Counted from the stretch's first letter, positions 1 through 7,417 are shown. The stretch: DNA of 9,251 nt from DRLZ01 sp036478815 (GCA_036478815.1 JAZGEP010000123.1:1-9251), one strand, 5' to 3'. Translations and numbers: made by a program. The notes: generated from the letters alone by a model not told the origin.

Positions 1-118
1 CGGATATCGTTTCGTATTCAAGACGCGGAAAGGAGCGCATACTCGTTGTATGTAACCCTTTTCGCAACGCCGAAGACGGAAGGATAGACAAGCAAGATGA
101 TCAAGTTATTTCTTGACA
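1..118. repeat. Palindromic repeat-like element at the window edge
   Basis: This non-coding stretch folds on itself. CATAC (38-42) pairs with GTATG (48-52) around a 5-nt loop, and a purine arm near 24-32 (GCGGAAAGG) can pair imperfectly with the pyrimidine arm at 56-65 (ending TTTTCGC). Its layout, a GGAAAGG/GCGC arm, a short AT-rich centre, a CTTTTCGCAACGC arm and then a GGAAGGATA tail, resembles the repeats at 1982-2204 and 6864-7005 but the sequence is clearly different. It may be a distant relative or another MITE/REP-type family. The left boundary is not visible because the window starts here. No ORF with coding character covers it. Confidence 0.4.
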
Positions 119-221
119 GGCCCTAAGGTCATAGTGAGCCTATAGCTGTTAAGCTACGGGGTTGTAATGAATGATTATAGTAAGATATTTTATTTGAGTT
201 GAACATCTATTATTAATATAA

Positions 222-872
222 TCAACTTGTTAGAGCCTTAATAACTTCTGCATCAGAAAATATCTGTTCAAAGCGCTGTTTGTATATTTTTTGCATTTCA
301 TTTGAAATGGCTGTTGGTGAAGCAGACATTATTATCGTACCTGTGTCAGGAATGTTGTTTTTTCCCTGGAAATTTTTTATCAGTAGTTTTTCTCCTGACT
401 TATCTACAACAATGATATTGATGTCGTACCATGAACCATCTGAAAACCCATGATAATCGTATTTCCATTCATTCAGAATAAACAAGAATGACTTGTTTCT
501 ATAGCTTGATAATTCAGTAATGACTTTGTTGATTTTCATCTTCGGATCGGTTTTTACTGTAACTGTCTCGATCCCCTTATTCTTGAAACCAATCGACATG
601 CGTTGTGTCAAGTACACAGACATTGGTTGGTCTGTTGGCGTTTGATATGAATATGGAATTCCATAGCCGCTACGTATAATCCCTTCAAACTCAGGTGATT
701 TGTCATCGTTGACAACATAGGGCCTTTTATCCAGTACAGCGAATGAGATTTTATTGTTATGTAATGATAAGTTTATTTGTGGTGCTGTTTGTTCAGGAGG
801 TAGTGCGTTCACGCATCCTAAAAGCAACAACACTAAAGTTCCATGAAAAATAAAAATTATTTTTTTAAACAT
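222..872 (-). CDS. Uncharacterised outer-membrane-type lipoprotein
   Basis: A 216-residue protein with a classic lipoprotein signal: KK at positions 3-4, a hydrophobic core, then LLGC with the lipidated Cys at 20. Residue +2 is Val, not Asp, so outer-membrane sorting is expected. The mature part has mixed alpha/beta character, including DKRPYVV near 48-54 and a GIIRSGYGIPYSY segment near 64-76. This recalls small proteobacterial lipoproteins of the YajG/LptE-like size class, but I cannot assign a family firmly. The start is well supported: GAGGTGA (879-885) sits 6 nt upstream of the ATG. The gene lies 95 bp downstream of the DUF928 gene on the same strand, so co-transcription is possible. No convincing terminator follows it. 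Function is unknown. Confidence 0.85.
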   Translation of the reverse strand: MFKKIIFIFHGTLVLLLLGCVNALPPEQTAPQINLSLHNNKISFAVLDKRPYVVNDDKSPEFEGIIRSGYGIPYSYQTPTDQPMSVYLTQRMSIGFKNKGIETVTVKTDPKMKINKVITELSSYRNKSFLFILNEWKYDYHGFSDGSWYDINIIVVDKSGEKLLIKNFQGKNNIPDTGTIIMSASPTAISNEMQKIYKQRFEQIFSDAEVIKALTS

Positions 873-967
873 GATATGTCACCTCGCTGATATCATTCAT
901 CAACTATTACGTGATGTTGTTAATTTATCTTTGCCCAATGCGCAAATATATATGTTAATCAACAGCT

Positions 968-1762
968 TTATTTTCGTTCATAGTGAGCAACCTCTCTTAG
1001 CCCGACTTGTTCTAATAGTTGTGCTCTGGTTTCTTTGAAGAACTGATCTGTTGGCATTGTTGCGATTGAATTGGCTAGGCAGCTCAATAAGTCATACCAG
1101 ATACCATGCCTGGCATAAACTGATGGCCTGGAGGTTTCGGGTGTCTGTGAAAGTTCGTGCTGTAAAGATTTAGCCGTTTCGATGCGCTTGATTTTTCCAC
1201 TGGTAACCATGTCATGGGTTCGCATTTCAGGATTCGAGATTAGAGCTACCGACCATTGGTAGACTGTTTCCGGTTTTAGGCTGACGTTGTAGTCAGATAG
1301 CTTGATGCTCTGAATCCCAGCGTGTTGCGGCTGTAGTAGTGGAACTCTTAAAATAGGGGTAAACGATTGTTCTGAAATCAACACAAACTGCAGTGGTATT
1401 GTGATTGGCTCTGATGTAAACCAATAGAGTGTTGGTTGTTTTTCAAGGGTCAATCCTGTGTGTTTTGGGGTTAATACTGACATGTAAGGTGTGCGTTCAC
1501 CTTTAGTGCGTGTTCCTGCCCCGATTAACCGACTGGTTTCTGGCGCACCTGGGTCGGGTAAGTCATAGACCACAGGCTCGGCAAATGCAACGTTGTTGCT
1601 TGAGACTTTGGTGTTTGGTGTTTCCGGGTTGTTTTTGTTGTGATGATTTGATAGCTCTGGTGTGTTCTGTTTGCTATCAGCTGTTTTCGCTTCTTCGGCA
1701 ATTGTGTAAGAAGTGAAAACCAGAAGACTGATGATGGTGATCGTTTTTGGAAAATATTGCAT
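968..1762 (-). CDS. DUF928 domain secreted protein
   Basis: A 264-residue protein with an N-terminal signal peptide (hydrophobic residues about 8-21, likely cleavage near the Ala-Glu at 22-23). A low-complexity Asn/Thr/Pro/Lys linker to about residue 58 follows, then a DUF928-type domain from about 63 to 260. Family-like marks are the PDPGAPETSRLIGAGTR stretch (69-85), LTPKHTGLTLEKQPTLYWF (97-115), and YARHGIWYDLLSCLAN (216-231). DUF928 proteins are exported proteins of unknown activity, often found near CHASE2 and CHAT genes. That association is seen here, since the CHASE2 cyclase and CHAT genes lie upstream on the same strand. AGGAG (1770-1774) is placed 7 nt before the ATG and supports the start. 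The 444-bp upstream spacer with repeats suggests its own promoter. Confidence 0.85.
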   Translation of the reverse strand: MQYFPKTITIISLLVFTSYTIAEEAKTADSKQNTPELSNHHNKNNPETPNTKVSSNNVAFAEPVVYDLPDPGAPETSRLIGAGTRTKGERTPYMSVLTPKHTGLTLEKQPTLYWFTSEPITIPLQFVLISEQSFTPILRVPLLQPQHAGIQSIKLSDYNVSLKPETVYQWSVALISNPEMRTHDMVTSGKIKRIETAKSLQHELSQTPETSRPSVYARHGIWYDLLSCLANSIATMPTDQFFKETRAQLLEQVGLREVAHYERK

Positions 1763-1981
1763 GGTGTTGCTCCTGATGATGTTGCTATAACAATCTATTG
1801 TTCAGGTTAAATCATCGCAAGTTTCTGAGTCTTAAACAGCTCAGGATTGATTTGTGATTGAGCGTGGACTATGTTAACTGTTGCTTTAGCTGTTGGCTGT
1901 GAGCTGGCTCACTCACGAGGAAAAAAGTCTGGATTAGCTTGTGATAAACGACTAACTTGATGGTTGTTTAGCCCGCAATTC
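1763..1981. other. Non-coding spacer upstream of the DUF928 gene
   Basis: This is the repeat-free part of the 444-bp gap between the DUF928 and cyclase genes. Apart from the Shine-Dalgarno sequence and candidate promoter next to the DUF928 gene, I see only a weak 5-bp inverted repeat (CTGAG/CTCAG near 1827-1846). There is no coding ORF, tRNA or recognisable riboswitch. Confidence 0.6.
1792..1820 (-). promoter_or_regulatory. Candidate promoter of the DUF928 gene with overlapping palindrome
   Basis: Read on the minus strand, TTGCGA (1815-1820) and TAGATT (1792-1797) are separated by 17 bp, giving 4/6 matches to each sigma-70 hexamer. The -10 lies inside the short palindrome AACAATCTATTGTT (1789-1802), which could be an operator. 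This is pattern matching only. The spacing to the start codon (about 30 nt) is suitable. Confidence 0.3.
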
Positions 1982-2066
1982 GTAGCGGCTCAGATTGTCC
2001 TCTCAAGTACAAAAGTAAGGCGAAAGCACACAATTTATAAGTATCAATGAGCACTTTTAACGGTAT
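1982..2066. repeat. Palindromic repeat, copy A (right-truncated)
   Basis: The left terminus (GGCTCAGATTGTCCTCT, 1987-2003) matches the left ends of copies B and C. The core has the shared blocks AAGGCGAAAGC, a TTTATAAGTAT centre, and AATGAGCACTTTTAACG. The right terminal inverted repeat (AGAGGGTAAGCTGAGTAG in copy B) is missing. The copy instead runs into a short unrelated joint (about 2067-2082) and then copy B in the same orientation. Confidence 0.65.
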
Positions 2067-2082
2067 CAACTTAGCGTAATGC

Positions 2083-2204
2083 GTAACTGCTTAGATTGCC
2101 CTCTGTTTAGTTCAAGAGCAAGGCGAAAGCGCGCAGTTTATTAGTATAAATGAGCACTTTCAACGCAGCTATTGGGCAAAATAGAGGGTAAGCTGAGTAG
2201 TTAC
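2083..2204. repeat. Palindromic repeat, copy B (complete, about 122 bp)
   Basis: The best-preserved copy. Its ends form a terminal inverted repeat: the left 21 bases (2084-2104) match the reverse complement of the right 21 bases (2183-2203) at 17 positions. Inside is a second, imperfect hairpin in which GCGAAAGCGC and GTTTAT arms face ATAAAT and GCACTTTC arms around TAGT. It carries no coding capacity, so it is MITE-like or REP-like. It ends 2 bp before the complement of the cyclase stop codon, so a transcript of the operon would read straight into this structure. Confidence 0.75.
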
Positions 2205-2206
2205 TG

Positions 2207-4111
2207 TCAGGTTTTATCAATAAGCTGGTAAACACTGACCTGTTCTGATTTTCCTTTCAATTTGATTTGTCCAATATACCTGGTTGAAAAATACTTACTC
2301 AGATAGGCCAAAGTGCTTTTTCCGAGCAAAATGCGGTAAGTGTTTTCATGGTTGCTGGTTTTATCGTGGCTTTCCAGACGTGCGGCGATATTGACGGTGT
2401 CGCCGAGTACTGTGTACTCTAGCCGTTCTTTGTCACCAATGCTGCCAGCAACCAACGGCCCTGTCATGATGCCGATTCGAATTTTCATTTGTGGAAGGTT
2501 TTGCCGACGAAAGTCCTTGTTCAATAGATCCAGTGCTTTGCCCATTTCAAGTGCACAGGTTGCTGCATTAACTGCGTCTTCGCGAATTTCCACTTCACTG
2601 GTGCGTTTGACCGGAGCACCGAAGACAGCCATGATGCCATCACCAATCATTTTGTTGACCATGCCGTTATGGTTGGTCACGGTTTTTAACATGGCTTGCA
2701 TATACGGATTGAGCCAATTCAATAATTCTTCTGGCTGAAGTTGCTCTGCGACGGGTGAAAAATCGCAAATATCAGAAAATAACACTGTGGCTGTTAAGTT
2801 GTGCGGTCGTAACCGATTCCCATCCAGTAGTTTATCGCGGGTTTGCCAGAGTATTTCGGCAACATTTTGTGGGAGATAGGGTGAATAGATTTGCTGTAGG
2901 AACTGTTTTTCACGTCGATCTTGAGTCAATCGGTAAATGGCTACTGCGGTAGAACTTAAAAACCAGGCGATGGCAGTCGGGATGAGTGGAAGCCACCAAT
3001 TGTAGATGAAAGCGATCCAGCACAGTTGATAGAGAATCAGTAATTGAACCAGTGTAATGCTGATTAGAATAGCCATTCGTCGCAACCAATAAGCTGTCAA
3101 TGCGCCAACAAGTGATGCGATCCAGATGTAGCTCCACTCGTTTGGGTCACTCATGGTTTTAAGGCTATTGCTTTCAGCTTCCGCAATGCGTATTAATTGA
3201 CTGGTGATATGCCCGAGTAAGGCGATTCCTAGTAGATCCTGACTTTGATTATCAGTTGTTTGGAAAGGTGATGTAAAAAAATCCTTTTCGCTTTTTGCTG
3301 TGATTCCGACGATTACAATTTTGGCGTTCATTGAATTGTTCGGGATTTTTCTCGACAGCACATCAGTCATTGAATGCATTGGGAATGACTGGTGTCCACC
3401 TCGATAATCCAACAGGAATTGATGACCTCTGTCCTCAGCTTCTATATAACCACCATCGGTTTTATTGAAACGAACAATACGTTCTTTATCCAGTGTGATT
3501 GCGTCTGGATCCTGCGGATCCCTCTGCATTTTTATACCAGTGAATTGTTTGAAAAGCAGATAGGGAAACGAAAAATGAATCTGGTTATTAGCTTTAAGGT
3601 AAAGGATACTACGGCGCACAACTGCGTTTTGGTCGCGAATGATATCGTTAATACCAACACGGTTGGTATTGGCTAATCCAGGTGGTGCCTCAACACCACT
3701 ATAGTTTTTAATGCCGATAATATTAGATTGCTGATTAAGTAAACGATTTAATGATTCGAAATCAGGATTATTGGTTATTTCGGGGTCATTTGGAATGGGT
3801 TTGTCACGATACAGATCCAGGCCGATGACTTTTGGCTTGAGCACAATCAGTTCGTTCAAGAGTTGTACTAATACTTTGTCGCTCAGTGGCCAACCACTTT
3901 GTTCAAAGTCCGGTTCATCAATTCCAACCAAGACAATCCGGGAATCAATTGAAGACTGTTCAGCTTTCCAGACCACAAAGTGATCATAGGCATAAATTTC
4001 CAGATTATGGAGTAATTGTGCGCTGCGTAAACTGATGATCAATAAAAAAATAATTTGGGCAATGAGAAAGCATTTTATTAAACGCTTCGATTCATTTTGT
4101 TTGGTGACCAC
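2207..4111 (-). CDS. CHASE2 sensor class III adenylate cyclase
   Basis: A 634-residue membrane-bound nucleotidyl cyclase that should convert ATP to cAMP in the cytoplasm. The order is: N-terminal membrane helix (about 11-34), periplasmic CHASE2 sensor domain (about 40-320, with VLVGIDEPDF and IGLDLYRD-type blocks), three membrane helices (about 327-393), a linker, and the cyclase domain (about 438-630). Catalytic residues are visible: metal-binding Asp447 (FSDICDF) and Asp491 (GDG), purine-selecting Lys487 and Thr567 (YTVLGD), and transition-state Asn574 and Arg578 (NIAARLE). Lys with Thr points to a class IIIb adenylate cyclase, a group whose characterised members respond to bicarbonate. The start is GTG with only a weak AGAAG upstream. 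The upstream CHAT gene is 25 bp away on the same strand, so the two form one operon. The ligand of this CHASE2 domain is unknown. Confidence 0.93.
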   Translation of the reverse strand: MVTKQNESKRLIKCFLIAQIIFLLIISLRSAQLLHNLEIYAYDHFVVWKAEQSSIDSRIVLVGIDEPDFEQSGWPLSDKVLVQLLNELIVLKPKVIGLDLYRDKPIPNDPEITNNPDFESLNRLLNQQSNIIGIKNYSGVEAPPGLANTNRVGINDIIRDQNAVVRRSILYLKANNQIHFSFPYLLFKQFTGIKMQRDPQDPDAITLDKERIVRFNKTDGGYIEAEDRGHQFLLDYRGGHQSFPMHSMTDVLSRKIPNNSMNAKIVIVGITAKSEKDFFTSPFQTTDNQSQDLLGIALLGHITSQLIRIAEAESNSLKTMSDPNEWSYIWIASLVGALTAYWLRRMAILISITLVQLLILYQLCWIAFIYNWWLPLIPTAIAWFLSSTAVAIYRLTQDRREKQFLQQIYSPYLPQNVAEILWQTRDKLLDGNRLRPHNLTATVLFSDICDFSPVAEQLQPEELLNWLNPYMQAMLKTVTNHNGMVNKMIGDGIMAVFGAPVKRTSEVEIREDAVNAATCALEMGKALDLLNKDFRRQNLPQMKIRIGIMTGPLVAGSIGDKERLEYTVLGDTVNIAARLESHDKTSNHENTYRILLGKSTLAYLSKYFSTRYIGQIKLKGKSEQVSVYQLIDKT

Positions 4112-4136
4112 TACAAGCTTCTATTTTACCAAAAGC

Positions 4137-6527
4137 TCAAAGCCAGTTACCAATCAACAAAAACGGCGACCAAAAATAAGGATGTTGGTATGCGGTTTTT
4201 TGAATCAGGTGACGCTGAGCATTTTGTAACGCTTCTGCTTTGGATGAGGATTTTAGCTGGCGATAGAATTCGGTAACAAGATCTGAAGCAGCCTGATCGT
4301 TGATCAACCAAAGTGTTGCCAGGGCGCTACGTGCGCCTGCTTTAATGGCTATTCCAGCCAATCCCAAAGCTGCACGGTCGTCGCCTGCTGCGGTTTGGCA
4401 AGCGCTTAGGGTTAACAGTTCAACGGGTTTGTCACGAAACCGGCCTGATTCGATAAGCCGCTCTAGTTCATCGGCTAATATTGGTTTGTCGAATGACAAG
4501 ATAAAGGTTTTTTTTGGATCACTGTCAAATTGACCGTGCGTGGCGAAATGAACAATGCTGTAAGGTGATTTTGAAAATTCGTTCTTCATTCCTTGCAGGG
4601 AAAAATCACGATCCTTTAAAATCCGGGTATTATAGATTTCACCAATCGCCTCGATTTCTGATGAAACATAGGGCAGGCTTGGAAAACCCTGAACAGATTC
4701 TGTTAACCCATTCGCTAGTACCTTGACTGTGGTGTCAGATAGCGGGCTGGGGTCAGTCAGGTTCATACTTGGGGTCGAAACAACCGCATAGTTCTCGATC
4801 AGGAAATGCTCGCCGTCATGCAGTGCTGCCATGGGAATGGTCAGTAAAGGGCCATCTGGCACAATGACCAAAGTTTCTATGTTGTTTTCGGCAAGCACCT
4901 CCAGTATCGGATCAATCAGCCAGTGGTAAAGGATTTGAGCATGGGGTAGATATTCACGAGTGGTGCGATTCTCCAAGCTTATTCTAAACTCTCGCACTTC
5001 ATGTGTAAGCATTTTCTTGTTGATCGGGATCGTGAATCGTTTAATCCCACTTCTCAAGCTAACAAGTATTTCAGTACGGTCTGCTAGCAGGATGGGATAA
5101 ACAACAGCGGTTTGCGCAGAAATAGTGTCTAATGGGGTGGCTTTTGCTTGTAATCGAGCCACACAATCATCCTGCAAGTAATTTTCCAGTTCAGCTGTTT
5201 TCAGTTGTTCAATGGTATCCCTTGCTGCCAGGTATTGGTTTTGAATCTTCGTCTCATCCTTGATTATGTCACTTGACTGCAACAGAAGATCTGCCAGTTC
5301 AAGGTAAAGCGCTCCGATTTTGTGTTTAAACTTGTTTTCGGGATGAATCCTTGTATTAAACGATTGGCGAATATTCTGGAGTGTAGTAACAGCCTGTTGA
5401 TAGGCTGATATTGCTTGTTGGGGTTGATCTTGTTGCTTGAGTATTCGGCCTTTTTGCCATTGCCATTGATAAAGTATTTCCGGTGCACGCAACTGATTCA
5501 GTGTATTCACTGCCTGGTGTGTTAATTGTAATGCTTCGGGTAAGCGATTTTCCAACATGTATAATTGACCTAAATAACCCTGAGCATAGGACAAGGATCG
5601 TCGATCATCGAGTTGATTGCCAATTTTCTCAGCATGCTTAAACGTTTGATAACTGAGCTTGCGCCAGCGTGGACTTTCATCAGCAGACTGATCAGACAAT
5701 GTTTGAGTCATGCGGCCAATACGCAGTAATTGCAATGCTTTTTCATGAGAATCCGGCGCTTTGGTTACATGCTTTAATGCAGTCTCAATATACAATCCAG
5801 CATCTTTTTTATTTTCTTCAGCTAAAGTCAGTTTCGCGAGATTGAAAAAACCTTTACCGGCAAGCTGATTATTTGCAGCCGATACAGCAAAATTAGTGCT
5901 TTTTAGAAAATGAGATCTGGCATCTTTAAGATCTCCAGCAGACATTTGTGTAATTCCAAGGTTGTTGAGTGCTGTTGCTACTAACATGGGTTCATTGGTT
6001 TGGTGAGCATGTTCAAGAGATTTTGTTAGATATTCGGTCGCTTTCGTATAATCACCCGATCGTAAATACGCATTGCCTAAGCGGCTCATAACAGTGCTGG
6101 CTTGGTGATTATTTTTTGCAATTCCAGTTAGTTCTAAGGCTGATTGAAGATGGGTAATCGCAATCGCTGATTGACCAATGGCTTGATGCGCATCCGAGAG
6201 ATGGATTAATGTTGCGAGTTGCGGTTCAATTGTGCCCGTTGCTTTGTGTTGTTTGAGAGCGTTTGACAAAGAAACGATTGCAGCTTCAAAATCACCCCGC
6301 TGTAAGGCATCAACACCGGGCCGTATCGGGTTTTCAGCCTTTAACGCTGATAATGGAAATTGAGTTGTGGTGTTAGCTGATGTCTCTGGGAGGAGAGCAC
6401 CCAGGCATATAACAGTAAATCCCAGATTGATTACCGCACGGAGGAACTCTGAATATTTTTTTTTAATTAGAGTCATTGAAAGCACTAGATGATTTTTTTT
6501 GTCTAAAAAATAGAGTACTCTGTCCAT
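4137..6527 (-). CDS. Exported TPR-CHAT caspase-like protein
   Basis: A 796-residue protein with an N-terminal export signal, about six or seven TPR-like helical repeats (about 67-390), and a C-terminal CHAT domain (about 470-796). CHAT (caspase HetF associated with TPRs) belongs to the caspase/separase-like cysteine peptidase clan. The catalytic pair is intact: His664 in HFATHG and Cys710 in LSACQTAAGD. The ELENYLQDDCVA block before the domain is also typical. Two starts are possible. The Met at 6525-6527 gives the longest frame, but the Met at residue 18 (6474-6476) begins a cleaner signal peptide (KKK, hydrophobic core, cleavage after the Ala at residue 51); neither has a good Shine-Dalgarno sequence. 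It is the first gene of the operon with the CHASE2 cyclase. Peptidase activity and substrate are inferred from the family only. Confidence 0.92.
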   Translation of the reverse strand: MDRVLYFLDKKNHLVLSMTLIKKKYSEFLRAVINLGFTVICLGALLPETSANTTTQFPLSALKAENPIRPGVDALQRGDFEAAIVSLSNALKQHKATGTIEPQLATLIHLSDAHQAIGQSAIAITHLQSALELTGIAKNNHQASTVMSRLGNAYLRSGDYTKATEYLTKSLEHAHQTNEPMLVATALNNLGITQMSAGDLKDARSHFLKSTNFAVSAANNQLAGKGFFNLAKLTLAEENKKDAGLYIETALKHVTKAPDSHEKALQLLRIGRMTQTLSDQSADESPRWRKLSYQTFKHAEKIGNQLDDRRSLSYAQGYLGQLYMLENRLPEALQLTHQAVNTLNQLRAPEILYQWQWQKGRILKQQDQPQQAISAYQQAVTTLQNIRQSFNTRIHPENKFKHKIGALYLELADLLLQSSDIIKDETKIQNQYLAARDTIEQLKTAELENYLQDDCVARLQAKATPLDTISAQTAVVYPILLADRTEILVSLRSGIKRFTIPINKKMLTHEVREFRISLENRTTREYLPHAQILYHWLIDPILEVLAENNIETLVIVPDGPLLTIPMAALHDGEHFLIENYAVVSTPSMNLTDPSPLSDTTVKVLANGLTESVQGFPSLPYVSSEIEAIGEIYNTRILKDRDFSLQGMKNEFSKSPYSIVHFATHGQFDSDPKKTFILSFDKPILADELERLIESGRFRDKPVELLTLSACQTAAGDDRAALGLAGIAIKAGARSALATLWLINDQAASDLVTEFYRQLKSSSKAEALQNAQRHLIQKTAYQHPYFWSPFLLIGNWL

Positions 6528-6863
6528 TTTGTTCGCGACGAATTAATTTCAAGGAAAGTCGCAATATGGGTTTGTCTCTTTTCAAACTTGATAAATCGAA
6601 TAGTCTAATTGTACAGTTTCTTACACAATTAACAAAGGCAGTTTTTGATTTGTATTTTAAGATAATTTCTCAATTTATCTTGGCATTACCGTTACAACGA
6701 AAATAATGTATTGAAGCGACCCTACGCTTGTATAGTCTTGTCATACGCTTCACGCTTTTTGTTTTATCATCCATGGTAAGCGCCCTCTGTGCTTTAACGT
6801 TTATGCGAAGAGTATGGTCAGAAGAATTGCATAGCATGATCAAAAATCAATATAAAAATGATC
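6528..6863. other. Non-coding stretch upstream of the CHAT operon
   Basis: An AT-rich gap of 336 bp between the CHAT gene and repeat copy C. Apart from the candidate operon promoter it holds no supported gene. A short plus-strand frame starting at a TTG (6728) encodes a hydrophobic stretch but runs into the repeat and lacks a Shine-Dalgarno sequence, so I do not call it. Confidence 0.55.
6608..6635 (-). promoter_or_regulatory. Candidate promoter of the CHAT-cyclase operon
   Basis: On the minus strand, TTGTTA (6630-6635) and TACAAT (6608-6613) are 16 bp apart, matching the sigma-70 hexamers at 4/6 and 5/6. The predicted leader is about 75 nt to the upstream start or about 125 nt to the internal Met. 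It is the best-scoring arrangement I found by eye in this gap. Confidence 0.4.
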
Positions 6864-7005
6864 GTAACTACTCAGCGCAATCGGTAACTCAGATTACCCT
6901 CTCATGTACAAGTGCAAGGCGAAAGCGCGGAGTTGAGCGGAGTTGATAGGTATCAATGGGTACTTTCAGACAGCGATTGGGCAAAATAGAGGGTAAGCTG
7001 AATAG
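6864..7005. repeat. Palindromic repeat, copy C (about 142 bp)
   Basis: Same family and orientation as copies A and B. It shares AAGGCGAAAGCGCG, TATCAATG, and GATTGGGCAAAATAGAGGGTAAGCTGA. The left terminus GTAACTACTCAG (6864-6875) is followed by an extra segment and then a second GTAACTCAGATTACCCTCT (6884-6902), so the left terminal inverted repeat appears partly duplicated. The core also has a near-duplicate GGAGTTGA (6929-6936 and 6939-6946). The right terminus has decayed (GAATAGCAATT in place of GAGTAGTTAC). Confidence 0.7.
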
Positions 7006-7254
7006 CAATTATCTTAAAGTGATATGCAGAATCTTATAGTACCCCCAAGGATCATTACAACTCAGTCGATTTCCAGTGAGAAACGGCGAAAAATTACGCG
7101 CATGGGATGCAGCAGATGAATATGTATTGCAATCTTTAGAGGAGTACCCAGAAGCTGAGACGCAATCAGTATTAATTTTGAATGATCATTGTGGAGCGCT
7201 TTCTATAGTGCTGGCTGAGGCTAATCAATTTCAACAGCTGCAAATGATGATGTG

Positions 7255-7310
7255 TCAAGTGGTCGGTGTACTTGATAGACGGCATTCTATCAAACACACT
7301 GACTACTTGA
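7255..7310. repeat. 25-bp imperfect inverted repeat (6-nt loop)
   Basis: The arm at 7255-7279 (TCAAGTGGTCGG... ending TTGATAGA) and the arm at 7286-7310 are inverted copies with 21 of 25 positions matching, separated by CGGCAT. All four differences are transitions. In plus-strand RNA two of them become G-U pairs, giving 23 of 25 paired. It begins just after rlmG homology ends. Confidence 0.8.
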
Positions 7311-7337
7311 TAATTCCTCATCAATTACGAGCTGGTG

Positions 7338-7417
7338 CCACTGGTGATTTGAGCCTCATCCAGTGGTGTTGTTATCAGCGCGATGAGTGTATCAATATCA
7401 CTGTAATCGGTGATATT
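7338..7417. repeat. Two further short hairpins downstream of the 25-bp inverted repeat
   Basis: CCACTGG (7338-7344) faces CCAGTGG (7360-7366), and AATATCAC (7394-7401) faces GTGATATT (7410-7417) with an 8-nt loop. Both are perfect. Together with the larger inverted repeat upstream they make the 7220-7500 stretch unusually rich in secondary structure. The decamer ATCAATATCA also occurs twice (7391-7400, 7473-7482). Confidence 0.6.

Noticed and set aside
113..141. Consensus TTGACA as a promoter on the plus strand
   Set aside because: No -10 hexamer lies at 16-18 bp, and no plus-strand gene follows; it sits in the edge repeat.
1510..1716. Plus-strand frame of 68 codons opposite the DUF928 gene
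   Set aside because: It lies antisense within a gene supported by family similarity, with no Shine-Dalgarno sequence or recognisable domain.
1982..2204. CRISPR-like tandem repeats
   Set aside because: Only two long imperfect copies with internal symmetry and no uniform spacers; no cas genes in the window.
4137..6527. TPR-CHAT protein as part of a type III-E CRISPR (Craspase) system
   Set aside because: No gRAMP effector or CRISPR array is present, and this protein carries an export signal, unlike cytoplasmic Csx29.
6728..6946. Plus-strand frame with a hydrophobic N terminus
   Set aside because: It starts at TTG without a ribosome site, and its last third is translated from repeat copy C.
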